Translations under genes and position numbers: made by a program
Notes under the pieces: model-generated
The model's database searches: none
What the model was told of the DNA's origin: nothing
Seen by the model: only the letters and a program-made list of their open reading frames with translations
Assembly (NCBI RefSeq): GCF_032362555.1
Contig: NC_083523.1
Coordinates: 8,903,501-8,967,500 of the forward strand
DNA from: Amyelois transitella
Lineage: Eukaryota > Arthropoda > Insecta > Lepidoptera > Pyralidae
DNA length: 64,000 nucleotides
Direction: 5' to 3'
Shown: piece after piece, positions 25,004 to 37,219 of the stretch
Position numbering within the stretch: the first letter of the stretch is position 1
How the letters are laid out: the number at the start of each line of letters is the position of its first letter

Positions 25004-25062
25004 CTATTTTTCTGTGGCATTATGTGAACATTGTCGGTTCACATAATGCCACAGAAAAATAG
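25004..25062. repeat. Perfect hairpin, 26-bp arms, 7-bp loop
   Basis: Arms 25004-25029 and 25037-25062 (CTATTTTTCTGTGGCATT...) are exact reverse complements. Confidence 0.94.
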
Positions 25063-25134
25063 GACGAAGAGTTGGCATCCTCGCCGAAGAGCTAGATCCT
25101 AAATCTTGATCATAATACTACGTTGTTATTACAT

Positions 25135-25350
25135 AGATACACGTAATCACGTCTATATCCCTTGTGGGGTAGACAGTGCCAATAGTATTGAAAAGACTGT
25201 TACGTTCAGCTTTTTGCCTTAATGATAGAATTGAGATTCAAATAGTGACAGGTTGCTAGCCCATCGCCTAAAAGAAGAATCCCAATTTTAAAAGCCTATC
25301 CCTTAATCGCCTTTTACGACATGCATGTGAAAGAAATGGAGTGGTCCTAT
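25135..25350 (-). mobile_element. Family A copy
   Basis: Tail poor in TATG repeats; missing about 15 bp at AAAAGACTG-TTACGTTC; 5' end lost. Confidence 0.85.
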
Positions 25351-27532
25351 ACATATTCCGAACAGGGAAATCGGGAACTTAAGAAGATCATCAAGTAAAG
25401 CAAATTTTAACCGATTTCAGTCTAATCAGAAATTATCAACCAGCAGTGTGTCTGTCTCGTATTTTCAACCCGAAAACAAATTAAATCCAAATTGAAATTC
25501 CCTGCAGGCCGGCCAAAAATTGAATCCTGTCGCAGTGTTTACCATATAACTAATAGGAAATAATCGCATAGTAATTCCATTACGCTGGATTCGATTGTCC
25601 AAAGCTTATACGATATTAGGACTGACAATTTTCGAATTGGAATCTGTAATATATTCACCCCTACCGTCAGGGTTTTGGGTGACTGATGTAGGATTTGGGT
25701 TATGAGGTATCTCTTCAAGTCATTGTCGTAAAATTGCTTGTAAAATAATTATTGTTCGACTCATATTAATACAAATATAATTTTCATTTAAATGTTTTAA
25801 TAATATGGATTGAATTCTAATTTAGAAAGAATTAGACAGTAACTTATTATCAAATGATGTTCAATTTTAGGTGAACTTAGAAGCAGCTTGAGTTATAATA
25901 GTAATATTATTAGCATTAAAAAAATAAAAAACAGACACAATTTAATATATATTTTTATCAATGTATACTCTCTACTATCATAATACGTATATTACATCAA
26001 TGGCGCTAACTTGTCTGTCTGTCTGTACGTACATATGGCAATGTTTGGCCACGACAGATTTTAGATAAAACCGATACCTCAAATTTCAAATGGGGATTAG
26101 AAAAAGGATACCAATTTGGGGACGATTAAATCAAATGCGTTATATGTTTAATTTGTAACATATACGATTACTAATTCAATAATGACTAAAAGTTATTCTG
26201 TATAAGAGGAAAAATAAATCTATCTATACAATGACATTTATAAAAAAGGTGGAAATATGGAATCCAACCTTTCGGGAAAGAAGCGTCATTTAATTTTTGT
26301 ATATTATTATGAAGAAAATGAAGATCTAAAAAGTTAGTGAAACTGTAACCTTTTATTTAACTTTTGAAAGAAATATTTTAATATTTCAGTACAGCCAATG
26401 TGAAAGTGATTTTTTGTGTTTGTTGCTCCGTCTTTCACGTCAAAACCAATGAACCGATTTCCATGACATTTTTCATACATAAAGTGTGGAACACGGAAGA
26501 ACACATAGGGTATACTTTTCACGCAGGCAAAGGGGGCAAAAGCTTCTATTATATTTGTTTTTTAAGAATTTTTACGAACATGAGTCAATATTATGTGCAA
26601 AACTTATCAATCTTTGTTTCATATAGGAATTTATGATTATTTAGGATATTTATAAATAAAACACATTCGAGCTTCGCTTGCATGATGACGCAATCCCAAC
26701 TGATTTATTGTCTTGTATGGCCGTTACAAACTGTTAGTCTATCTCTCTTGACAATGACATTGACACTAATATGACACAATCTTTGAACAATAATTTGAAT
26801 CCACTGTAATCTTTGCACGACTCATCAAGCCAGATTACCATACATCTCCTGCTTTCAGTATTCTAATTAGAATCCTTTTGAAAGTGGCCAATTCATTTCA
26901 AACAGGGGTTATTAATATCGAATAGTTAACGCGTTGCTGACAATCGTTAATATTCACCCCTTCCTTCTTGGATGGCTGGATAATGCGGATTTTCGGTAGA
27001 ACAATCTTCGCGATTAATGTTCTACATGCCTTGGTGGATGTTGTTTTGACCTCTGGTATTGTTGTGATAAATATGTCTGTCTTGAATAAAACATGCCTGA
27101 AGAGGTCATAACAAATGTTGCTATGAGTAGAATTAAGAAAATAATATATTAGATCGTAATATATTTAAATAAAATTTCATTATCTCTTTGGAATTATGAT
27201 GATGAAGTGTAAAGTGTATTGTTAAAGAATTTTGTGTTGTGTAAATGTTTAATAAATTTTAAAATATCACTGTAGGGTGTACCTTATTAGGGCTGGCCAA
27301 GTCTAAACTCAATATTTTTTAAATTAATCTTATCTTTTTAATCAGAGTGAGCAAAAAACACAGCACTTGATATAATCCAGACCCGTTCAATTTACAAAAT
27401 AACAATGGATCAGCCAGCCAGTTCAGTTATTGCCAATTTTATTCGCGAAAATAAAACAGACATTCGCACACCTATCAATAATTTACGAGCCTCATCAACT
27501 GTATCACTAAAATATCACAATATCTTCAATAT
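25351..27532. other. Unique DNA
   Basis: No repeat family except a possible Helitron-type body at 26390-26530 (TTTCACGTCAAAACCAATGAACCGA). No gene supported. Confidence 0.5.
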
Positions 27533-28030
27533 TCATGAAGACATTACGCACATACCTAACACTTCCAACAATATCGGAAAATGATCTTTATTTATATAGT
27601 AATTAGGACTTATCTGCTGATCCTCAGTCGGAGAGACATAACCGCGAATTGATGCTAGTACACGAACAATATTTTTCTCAATCACCATTAGTTCGTATCT
27701 GGTGAGCCTTTTCATTGTTGCGATACCATGCGTCCTGCTTCTGTCACCCCAATATCTTTCCCTAATCTCATCATCGACTGTTGCAACTTCAGCTTTATTG
27801 CGATCTACAAAAGGTTGAAGTTTCATTTTGATTTTATCATCAATTTGGTCAGTGCATCGGCAGTCATTTGGCGTAGAATTCGGAGTATGTTGGCACTTCA
27901 CTTTTATTGTATCGAATAATAGGGGCGCCCTTACAGCTATTATCACGTGTTTCATCTAAAATGATACTTGCCTCGGCTGAGGGTTGTCTTTGTCAGACTC
28001 TGGTATGTAAGTACAGAAAAATGTTGTCAT
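27533..28030 (-). pseudogene. Unidentified coding region with an in-frame TAG
   Basis: On the minus strand an ATG at 28030 opens 24 codons (MTTFFCTYIPESDKDNPQPR...), a TAG at 27956-27958, then a further 140 codons in the same frame to 27533, starting MKHVIIAVRAP. Composition is protein-like: mixed charged and hydrophobic, three Cys near residue 20-33 of the long part, ending LLEVLGMCVMSS. I recognise no family. It lies in repeat-free DNA beside a second broken frame of the same strand. Options: decayed cellular gene, exon of a gene with an intron here, or an old integrated viral gene. The TAG directly before an ATG could also simply be the end of a short upstream frame. Confidence 0.45.
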
Positions 28031-28306
28031 TTTGTTTGCCTTGTTACTTATGGTAATAGGTAGCGGAGGAATCTGAGCTATGCAACAATCCAATATCGTA
28101 TTTGATTTTATTTATACAACAAGCTAATAAAATTGTACACTGTTTGTTTTACTTATCTAACTACGAGTTTTTATATAAAACGTGAATTTTCAGGCGAAAT
28201 ATCAGAAAAAGTTAGCAATCTATATCTTACAACGCAGAATTACATACTTACATCGTGTGTTTATGTAAAAATAATTGACTGGAATGTTCAAAAATATTTG
28301 AAGCAC

Positions 28307-29012
28307 TCAAATTTTCTGCGAATGAGAAGTTTGGATAAGTTTCGTAAACTGCATAAATTCGACATCATCTGAGGGAAAATTTTGATCCGCAAAGACATTC
28401 ATCCCGTAGAACATAAAACAATTTCCAGCCATCTTGAATCCCGTTCAATTTTCACGCAAAACTGAGCATTCAAGACGGGCATTGAAGCGGATCCAGCCAT
28501 TTGGATCAAACTGGGAGACATAACCATTTCCTAGTGCCATAGCCTCTGAAACTATTGCGAACTGACAGCAATCAAAACACAATACGTTATGAATGACTCG
28601 CATTACGGCATCACCAACATCTATTTTACCATTGTTGAAATCTACACCAGTTGAATTCTCGTCTTTATTATCTAGATGATTAGGATCTACATTCTGTTTA
28701 TGTATTGTTTCATTTTCGTTGTTATTGTCAAGTTCTAGCTTCTCAACTTGGCCCATAACCTTCCCGCTGCGATAGGTAAAGAGAAGCAATGGTAAGCGAT
28801 AAATTTCGCGTCTTGTTTATACATTTTGTTTGTGCTTTTGATGACTGTGATGAATTGATAGCTATCATGAGGTCCACGGTTATTTCTTTTATGATAGTCA
28901 AGTATTTCCGGATGATTTATTAGCTCCAAAACTTCGTGTTGGCTAAAACAACATCGAAGTGCCATTAGTATGAATATTTCGGTCGGCTGTTTGTCTATAA
29001 AGCCCGCATTAC
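28307..29012 (-). pseudogene. Unidentified broken coding region (one frameshift, one TGA)
   Basis: Minus strand. The frame is open from about 29012 (INLQILNRNAGFIDKQPTE), through the first ATG at 28965, to about 28825. Coding character then moves to another frame (REIYRLPLLLFTYRSGKVMG), reading to a TGA at 28445-28447. The same frame continues after it (MAGNCFMFYGMNVFADQNFP) to a stop near 28307. The middle has an Asn/Asp/Glu-rich linker (about 28730-28620) followed by a Cys-containing hydrophobic block (VLCFDCCQFAIV). About 230 residues in total. No family recognised. The one-base frame change around 28825 suggests a pseudogene; the frames could also be separate exons. Confidence 0.5.
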
Positions 29013-29259
29013 GATTTAAAATTTGTAAGTTGATTGTCTTTTAGTCCCTTTTTACGACATTTTTAATTGGCCGGTGCATTTTATGTAAGTCTGTATTGAA
29101 ATCAATGAAAAATAGAATTATAACAAAACATTGAAATAAGAATAATGCCAAAAAGGGCAAAAAGCTTACATCACGTAATGTTATTGAAATAAGTAAAATA
29201 GACCTGAGGCAACCTTAATTTTATCAAACCATTGAACATACAAAAATTAATTGGCAAAA

Positions 29260-29378
29260 AGCCAACATCACGTGGTGTTCCCAGGCGGTCACCCATCCAA
29301 GTACTGACCACGCCCGACGTGGCTTAACTTCGGTGATCGGACGAGAACCGGTGTTTTCAACGTGGTATGGACATTGGC
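29260..29378 (-). rRNA. 5S rRNA gene, minus strand
   Basis: 119 nt with full internal control region and a T5 run at its 3' end (29256-29260). Helix II carries an unpaired change (CACGTTG against CCACGT), so it may be a weaker or non-functional copy. About 80 bp of downstream flank (GTTCAATGGTTTGATAAAATT...) is shared with the 5S pseudogene at 19035, in inverted orientation. Confidence 0.88.
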
Positions 29379-29596
29379 GGTAGTTGGAGCAAACTTTACC
29401 ATATAATCAAGTTGGAACCGCTTAGTCTAAAGATAGACGAGATTATGTATTCCCAAATTCTCACGGAAACGGAAATTAAGAGTAACGGGATGTTTCGGGG
29501 CCATGGGCTGAGAACTCGCTGAGGGCTCACAAGAACGTTATTTTTTTAACAATATAATGTTTAAAAGATTTTAAAGGAATGGAATCGTTCTTCAAG

Positions 29597-29700
29597 AATA
29601 GAATAAGAAAAGAATAGATTTATTTTCAAAATTGGACACAAGGTATCACTTATTGACGTCACATCACTTAAATCTAATTATAATTACTACTACCGCGCAA
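29597..29700 (-). mobile_element. Family E LINE 3' end
   Basis: Clearer copy of the repeat at 8316, with AATAGAATAAG-type tail at its left end and TGACGTCA inside. Confidence 0.68.
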
Positions 29701-29799
29701 GAAAAAAGCTAGTCCGAACTAATATAACAGATGCAAAAATGAGTTATTTGTTACCTCTTCACGAGTTATCTAGGTACTAAATTAATCTTCTTAAAATAC

Positions 29800-30075
29800 C
29801 ATACATACATACATACATATGGTCACGTCTATATTCCTTGCGGGGTAGACAGAGCCAATTGTCTTGAAAAGACTGAATGGCCACGTTCAGCTAAGTATTT
29901 GGCTTAATGATAGGATTAAGATTCAAATAGTGACCGGTTGCTAGCCCATCGCCTAAGAAAAGAATCCCAAGTTTGTAAACCTATCCCTTAGTCGCATTTT
30001 ACGACATCCATGGGAAAGAGATGGAGTGGTCCTATTTTTTTTTGTATTTGTGCCGGGAACCACACGACACTAAAA
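29800..30075 (-). mobile_element. Family A full copy inside a Helitron
   Basis: 8-bp duplication TAAAATAC at 29792-29799 and 30076-30083; removing it restores the Helitron reading. Confidence 0.88.
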
Positions 30076-30290
30076 TAAAATACAACGTATTAATTAAGAA
30101 TCTGGAGAAGGGCATAGGGTACCTTTCATCTCGGTAACTACTTATAGCTACCGTGGTACTTGCGAAAAACCTGTGTTATTTTGTAAGTGGCGCTAAATAT
30201 GTCGCATTTTGTATGTGGCGTTTATTCCGTTGCCTTTTGTAGGTATGGCGTTTAATTCGTCTTTTTTATAGATATTTTGGAAGTGGAATT

Positions 30291-30531
30291 ACGCGTGGAA
30301 TAGTTATTTTGGGCATCATTGTAGCCCTCAAGGATGAATAATTTTCCCCGCCATTTTTTCACATTTTCCATTATTTCTTCGCTCTTAATAGTTGCAGCGT
30401 AATGTTATATAGCCTAAAGCCTTCCTCGATAAATGGTCAACACAAAAAGAATTTTTCAATTCGAACCAGTAGTTTCTGAAATTAGCGCGTTCAAACAAAC
30501 AAACTTTTCAGCTTTATAATATTAGTATAGA
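30291..30531 (-). mobile_element. Family D Helitron inserted in another Helitron
   Basis: 5' end intact on the minus strand (TCTATACTAATATTATAAAGC at 30531); the CTAG end is eroded at CGCGTGGAATAG. Confidence 0.78.
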
Positions 30532-30945
30532 TGGCGCTAAATTCACACGGACGAAGCTGCGGTTAAAAGCTTGTAATAAATAAAGAACAGTTAATTGGTA
30601 GCCAGATATAAAAACTAACATCGCATGCTACCCTGCGGTCTACTTACAAATCAAAAGTCCAATTTGTGTCTGTAACAAGGAAATGCTTTTGGAAATGACA
30701 ATTTTCTGAGTAATTTGTTAACAATTGTCTGAGTAATTTGTAATGTTTATCTAGTTAATGCGTGGTTTCGAATTAAATATTTATTGATTGGACATTTGGG
30801 TATGTCGTTTCCGGCCTTTTCTATGAGTATCTAGTGATTTGAATTAAGTACACGCAGCTCAAGAGATACCTCGGCCATCTTCCATACACCAATCAAGGCG
30901 TGATGACATAGCTATCTCTGAACCTACGGTACCTTTACACATACA

Positions 30946-31062
30946 TCACATACATATAGCCACGTGTGTAAACCTTACGGTGTAGACAGAGCCAAAAGTC
31001 TTTTCAAGACTGATAGGCCACGTTCAGTTTTTTGGCTTGATGATAGAATTGAGATTCAAATA
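30946..31062 (-). mobile_element. Family A copy, 3' half
   Basis: Tail to GAATTGAGATTC, then directly into the sequence repeated at 39807-39909. Confidence 0.82.
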
Positions 31063-31453
31063 AGTTAATGCTTGGCTTAAATTATAAATTTAGTGTTGAG
31101 ACGCATTTTGAATTAAATAGTATCGACTAGTAAATAACCTCTTTGAGTATCGCAGTCGATTTTCTTATACATATAATTACGTCTATATCCCTTGCGGGGA
31201 TGACAGAGCCAACAGTCTAGAAAAGACTGATAGACCTTTTCTAGACTGACTAGACGTTCAGTTGTTTGGCTTGATGATAGAATTGAGATTCTAATAAATA
31301 GTGACAGGTTGCTAGCCCATTGCCTAAAAGAAGAATCCCAAGTTTATAAGCCTTCCCTTAGTTCCCTTAGTCACCTTTTACGACATCCATGGGAACGAGA
31401 TGGAGCAGTCTCGTTCTTGTTTTATTTTTTATTTGTACCGGGAACCACACGGC
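31063..31453 (-). repeat. Segment duplicated in inverted orientation at 39534-39909
   Basis: A family A copy (31168-31453) plus about 105 bp of its 3' flank (GTTAATGCTTGG to GCAGTCGATTTTC). Both parts match the other locus on the opposite strand at about 90 percent, so DNA outside the element was copied with it. The A copy here has a local TTTTCTAGACTGACTAGA insertion. Confidence 0.82.
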
Positions 31454-31884
31454 AAAAAATAATTAATGAACTCCCTATATATTTTTATTTCTATTTCCTT
31501 TGTTATGTCAGACGCAGGCACGCGTCATTCAAATCACACCAATTTTGTCAATGGCATCCACCAATTTGTTCGTTCTACTGAGTAATTGTTCACAAATTGT
31601 TTGTCTATGATTGTCATAGACTACTTTGTGTTTATTTTCTTTTGGGGGGGAATTCTGATCGTTACAATAATTTCTGTTGGTCCAATAAATTATTTAAATA
31701 GGATTTTTAGACGGAATAAGCGAGTGAAATATTATTTTGTTAGGTAGTAATACCCGATAAGTATATTTTAAATGAGTTTGAATGAAGACAAGCAACACAA
31801 TAATGTTTTAAAAAGCAATAGTTATAATAATAATGTAAACATTCTTGCAGGTATAAATTAATTAAATTGGTACAATCAATAATT

Positions 31885-32085
31885 AATTAGGTCATACATC
31901 ACGCATGTCCCCCACTGGGGTAGGCAGAGACGACAGAGACTTGCTAAGATCCTTACAGACCTCTCCAGTTTCCATACTCTTTTCATGCATACGCGACGAT
32001 TACGGGTACTCCTAATATCTCCCTTTTTATGACTTTCTAAATTTGATCCGTGAAGGTTGGACGAGGCCGACCCTGTCCCACGAAT
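31885..32085 (-). mobile_element. Third LINE-type 3' end with the same tail motif
   Basis: Minus strand ends CTCTGCCTACCCCAGTGGGGG then GCGTGATGTATGAC, like the A and B tails, but the upstream 150 bp is different (GGTCGGCCTCGTCCAACC). Confidence 0.55.
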
Positions 32086-32352
32086 TTAAAAGAATAAAAA
32101 AAAAATTACAAAAATCATGAAGTACCTACTTATATAATTTACAAAAATATATCTTTTGACATCGTACGCCCAAAATCTTCACTACACAATCTTAGGTAAT
32201 TTGGCATAAAAAATACCTATTCAAGAATGTCTCAAGAAAAAATAAACAAAAATCATGACGCTTTGTTGCATTGCATCAGCCATTCGTTTACAGTGACGTC
32301 ACGGCCTCAGCTACCGAACGGTATTTTCGACATCACACACACAGCTCCGATA

Positions 32353-32424
32353 GCCGTGATCGTCTAGTGGTTAGGACCCTACGTTGTGGCCGTAGTAACC
32401 CAGGTTCGAATCCTGGTCACGGCA
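32353..32424 (+). tRNA. tRNA-His (GTG)
   Basis: GCCGTGA pairs with TCACGGC; discriminator A at 32424. D arm CGTCTAGTGGTTAGGA, anticodon stem CTACG/CGTAG with loop TTGTGGC (GTG at 32386-32388), T arm CCAGGTTCGAATCCTGG. No intron. Long T run about 27 bp downstream. TGACGTCA is 52 bp upstream (32294-32301). Confidence 0.96.
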
Positions 32425-33729
32425 GTGTCTGACACTGTTACGGCGGAGTTTTTTTTTTTTCATTTTATTCATATTTGAATTTATTTTTATTAATTTTAAA
32501 CCGTACTATGAGCATAAATTGTATAAAAAATATGTCTAACTGTTACTGGACTTCGGGCAGATTTTAAAAGGAGCAATCCTATGGATGTTGTAAAAAGTGA
32601 CTAGAGGACAGGCTCTGTTTAAACTGTTGAATAAATTATTTAAGTATTTATTTAAGTGCATAAAACTGTAGCGATTGAAAAATTTTTACTCCTAATGTAT
32701 TACTGAGTAGACATTACCCTTGGTTTCGAAAGGGAAAAAATTCAGTACCCGTGGGAATTTCGGGAATTCTTCTCCTAACACCTATAGGCCACTTATGGAC
32801 CTAAATGCCGAATGTCAAGATTTTATTTATATGCGATGATAGGACAGTCAATTAAGTAGACAGTAAGTTTCCACGTTTATAATATTTAGATTTGAAAAAT
32901 TTTAAAGTTCTTATCGTTAGGGTTGAATAAAATTATTTACGATATTTTTCAACATGCCATAGTCGAGTTATAATATTGGTGTCTTTGGTGGAGTTACCTA
33001 TTTAAATATTTTACAGGATATACATCAAAATGTACTTAATTTAAAAAAAATATATACTTATTAAACTTTTCATGATCGTTTTCACTTTATTGTTCAATTT
33101 GTAAATTTAATTTTAGTTTGTAATCATATTTTTTTTTCTCTTTTATAGGTAGTTGTAGTTATAATTTTGCTCATTCCAAAATGATAGGTAGGTATATTAA
33201 CTTTGTTGTTCATCTGTCAAAAAAAGTTTTATCAGTATTAAAATGTCGTAAAGTAAGATAAAAATACTTTGAGCTGGAAAAATATCTATGCAATGCGACT
33301 ACACAAGTACAGATTTATCAATACATATAACTTATGCTGTCAGAGTTCATACAATAAATTCTTCAAAATAAACCATTCATATGTTAGGAACACATCCTAA
33401 ACCTTTATATATGAAAAGTCAATCCTCAAACCTTCATTCTCAATGACATCCACTCAACCGTAGGTACCTCGCAATCTGACCCTTGTTAATGCTCCCAGTT
33501 ATTAAGATAGGGCTAATCCTCACATAACTTAGGATATAGATCGTTAAACGCGCTCAGACGCCGCTGACCATTGTCCTGCGTTTAATTTAAACGTGGAACA
33601 GCCCTTTACATAGACATAGTTCGATGTAGATACAGCGTTAGGAAAATGGTTGAAGTTTGACTTCACTTTTCTTTATTTTAGTATTCGTGGTGAACCTCGA
33701 TATCGGAAGCCTCATAATGTTTGTATATA
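32425..33729. other. Unique AT-rich DNA
   Basis: One very diverged family A trace at 32570-32622 (CCTATGGATGTTGTAAAAAG). No gene seen. Confidence 0.5.
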
Positions 33730-33825
33730 ATCATAAAATCACTCATCTTTCCCTGAAGGTTATTCAAAGCCTACGTCATTGTACTTGCCATGATCCCTGC
33801 ATACTTCTTTTGCTTCTTCTATATT
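33730..33825 (-). mobile_element. Family B LINE fragment, diverged
   Basis: Minus strand: AAGAAGTATGCAGGGATCATGGCAAG and tail near ATGATTTTATG. Confidence 0.6.
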
Positions 33826-33923
33826 AATTTACATGCAAGCTATTGGGTTTAGGAAACTTTTGACGTTACTTATTGCCAGGACGTCCGCGATTTGATCATT
33901 ATTAGATTTCGTTTAAGTTTTTC

Positions 33924-34133
33924 TTAACAATAATCAAGTACATCCTGAATTACTGAACTACTATTTGTTATATGTGCCTGTAAAAATGTAATCGCATTGT
34001 TGGTTACACAATTAGCAAAAATAATTTCACATGCTAAATTTTTTACACAAATTGGTATACTAGCGCTATCTTTTATAATATATGTCTGTGTTTGGCCCAG
34101 CCCTAAGCGTTTCACCCAATCGTAACGATGGAT
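33924..34133 (-). pseudogene. Protein-like open frame, unidentified
   Basis: About 70 codons open from a TAA near 34136: RYDWVKRLGLGQTQT at the start, ending SSSVIQDVLDYC. No ATG near the start; GTG at 34115. Looks more coding than neighbouring shadows, but I recognise no family. Could be a single exon or chance. Confidence 0.25.
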
Positions 34134-34579
34134 TTGTGACGCTTATATACATAACTGTAAAGTTCAAATTCTAAATACAATATTTGGTTGTAAGATTTTA
34201 TGTGTAAACCTCTTTATGCAAACAGGACCTTGGGGCCAAGTTTCTGGTTTTTGGACTATTGAAACTGGAGTTAATATTTTGGTTATGACCTAATAATAAG
34301 GATTACAATTTTGGCTCATGTCCGTTTCAGAGGTTATGTGACGGGTTACTGTTAATTATTGTTTATTGTTTTGGGGTTGTGGAGTAATTATTGTAATACT
34401 GTTTATATGTCTTGATGGACATGCCTTTAGTAATGACGAAGGTTCACTTGTATTATACTAGTTCAGCTATTAACAGGAGCTTTAGATACAAGTCTGGAAT
34501 AAGTAAAATCTGGAGCACGGCGTGACTAGTAACTTACAGTCACTGCATAATATACTTTTAAATTTTTGAACTACCGTGT

Positions 34580-34968
34580 CATATACATACATATGGTCAC
34601 GTCTATATCCCTTGCGGAGTAGACTGAGCGAACAGTCTTGAAAAGACTGGCATGCCATGTTCAGCTATATGACATAATGATAGAATTAAGATTCAAATAG
34701 TATCAGTTTGCAAGCTGGTTCCCGGGACTAATACAAAAAAGAATAGGACCTCTCCATCTCTTTACCATGGATGTCATAAAAGGCGACTAAGGGATAGGCT
34801 TACAAACTTGGGATTCTTATTTAGGCGATGGGCTAGCAACCTGTCACTATTTGAATCTCAATTCTATCATTAAGCCAAATAGCTGAACGTGGCCATTCAG
34901 TCTTTTCAAGACTATAGGCTCTGTCTACCCCGCAAGGGATATAAACGTGACCATATGTATGTATGTGC
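34580..34968. mobile_element. Two family A copies, head to head
   Basis: 34580-34711 is on the minus strand (5' truncated); 34713-34968 is on the plus strand and nearly complete. The 5' ends meet within 2 bp, giving a palindrome with arms of about 130 bp. Confidence 0.87.
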
Positions 34969-35457
34969 ACAGTGTCGGGTTTCCTAATTGTTTACGCTTC
35001 TACTTACTTTATGGGTAATTTCAAGAGAAATAAAAAATAGCATACACCCATGTAAGTCGTATTGAAAGAAATTTGACTCGAGTCACAAGTTGGCTGTCAG
35101 TATGACATATTCAAAAGAAAACACTTAAACTAGCGCCAACTACGTATAGTATGTTTGATACAAACACAAAGAATGATGCGGTATCTATTGGAAATCTATT
35201 GAACTGTTCTATAACGTGTTGTAGGTCTATAAAAATAGATGGCGCTGCTGGTAACACTAATCATGCGTCGCACGAGTGCATCCTTTCGATACTTTTTCGC
35301 GTCTCTCTGCATTGCCGTGTGGTTCTTGAGAATAGGACCACTGCATTTGTCACTCATGAGTTTCAAAATGGCGACAAAGAGAATAGAGCGAGCTTCATCA
35401 TCGTTCATCTAGAGTAATCTACACTGGTGGTAAAGAAGAAAAAATACAGTGTTTGCC

Positions 35458-35640
35458 AGCTATTAAACTTGGGATTCTTCTTTAAAGCGATTGGCTACCA
35501 ACCTGCTACTATTTGAATATCAATTCCGTCATTCTGATGAACATAGGCGATATTCAGATGATGATGCAAACACAATTCAGTTTTTTCGAGACTATTGGCT
35601 CTGTCTAATCCGTAAGGAATAACGACGCGATTATAAGTAA
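35458..35640 (+). mobile_element. Family A copy, diverged
   Basis: Has a foreign ~35-bp stretch (GATGAACATAGGCGATATTC...) where CATTAAGCCA is expected. Confidence 0.7.
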
Positions 35641-36225
35641 GTAATATTAGTAGGGGAGCCCATGAGGCTAAATTGGGCTTTACTCGAGCGATATATGTAA
35701 ATGTAATTTTATTTATTTATTTACCAATTTATGTACACAGAAAACATTATAAACACACGAAACGAAAGTACACAAGTTCTGCTTATTTCTAAAGAAATCT
35801 CTTCCAGCAGACCCGAGATAAGAACCTCAGTCTGTTCCGTAGAACACAATTATCACTATACTATCACACCAAGGGACCCACCAAAACCTCCCCCCTTTCC
35901 ACTTGGCTGAGCACCGCTCATTATTATCATTGATTAACGCGATTTTTCTAAGTGCACCTCAATAAATCATTATTCATACGGTGAATTAAAATTGATGGGA
36001 GTTTGAAGTTTAGTGTCACGGTTTTTTCGAGACAGTCCCTAGGGATTTAATAATGGCGTAACAGTCTCTTCAGTAAGTTTTTTTTTGCTGAATATATTAT
36101 ACATATAAAGATAAACTGCATATTTTTTATTAAAATCAGTTAGCCCCCCTATTATATTTTTTAAAATTAAACTCATATGGCTGAATTACGTTTGGTTTAA
36201 ATGGTTGATAATGATGAAAATTTTA

Positions 36226-36436
36226 GTGCCGTGTGGTTTCCGGCACTTTTGAATAGAACCACTCCATATCATTCCCATGGATGTCGTAAAATCTTATGAG
36301 CTAGCAACTTGTCACTATTTGAATCTCAATTCTATCATAAAGCCATACAGCTGAACGTGGCCTTTCACTCTTTTCAGGACTGTTGGCTCTGTCTACCCCA
36401 CAAGGGATATAGATGTGACCATATGTACTTATGTGG
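36226..36436 (+). mobile_element. Family A copy with internal deletion
   Basis: 5' end GTGCCGTGTGG intact; about 55 bp missing after GATGTCGTAAAA. Confidence 0.85.
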
Positions 36437-36535
36437 TCACTGGTCATCATGTAACGTGACTTATCACCCCGTAAGCCCGTAAGATATAAGGAAGTTATTA
36501 TATGTGTGTATATGTGTGTGTGTGCTAAAGAGAAG

Positions 36536-36859
36536 TCATGTAATTAAACATGACAAAACATAAACCGTTTTAATAATGGCCTCGTTAATTTTAACAATGG
36601 AGGGAGACCGAAATTGATTGTCAGTCTTTGTTGTTATGACATGTAATTTCAGATTTGAATGAATAGAATTTATATGTACCTTTACGTCTGTGAAAAAGGA
36701 AATATCTGAATATCTTGCCGGAATTTCAGATCCTATCTTAATAGGTAATCTTACACTTCTCAAGCATTTTATATCTCTGAGCTTGGACCTAGCTAAATGT
36801 TGAAAAATCAAGCAGTCAGCGGTAAACAAAATAGTAATAAGAATACAAGGTTTTCGCAA
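36536..36859 (-). other. Open frame of 107 codons, doubtful
   Basis: No ATG at its start (TTG at 36859), preceded by TATTTTCAG, a splice-acceptor-like string. No domain recognised. Repeat-free except at its 5' side. Confidence 0.2.
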
Positions 36860-36931
36860 ATCCTACTGAAAATATAGTTTTACCGTTATAATTCCCTATG
36901 TACTTCTCCAGACCAGACTCTTTATCCTACT

Positions 36932-37012
36932 AATACATATTATAAATGCGAAAGTTTGTGAGTATGTCAGGATGTCAGTATGGATGTTTGTTACGGCCTC
37001 TAGTCGTATATG
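36932..37012 (+). mobile_element. Family D Helitron fragment
   Basis: TACTAATACATATTATAAATGCG and GATGTCAGTATGGATGTTTGTTAC joined directly to GGCCTCTAG; middle deleted. Confidence 0.65.
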
Positions 37013-37219
37013 CGAAATTTAAAGAATATGTATTGGTTCAGTAGAGAGCGCACAAAGAGGCAACAAATAAACAAACACACTTACATTTTAGCATCCATAA
37101 AATTAGATTATTATTAGCATAGATTTAGGTACATGGCTTACATTTTAATTGTGACATAATTTTATAAATTTACATGCCTTGATATTAACATTGTGACACA
37201 TAATTCCACAGTTACATTT

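Larger units (their letters stand above)
29715..30573 (+). mobile_element. Family D Helitron-like element carrying two later insertions
   Basis: Pieces 29715-29799, 30076-30290 and 30532-30573 align in order with the opposite-strand element at 43117-43452: TTGTTACCTCTTCACGAG, TCTGGAGAAGGGCATAGGG, TACCTTTCATC, GTGGCGCTAAAT, ending near ACGGACGAAGCTGCGG and CTTG (mutated CTAG). Interrupted by a family A copy and by a second Helitron. Confidence 0.8.
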
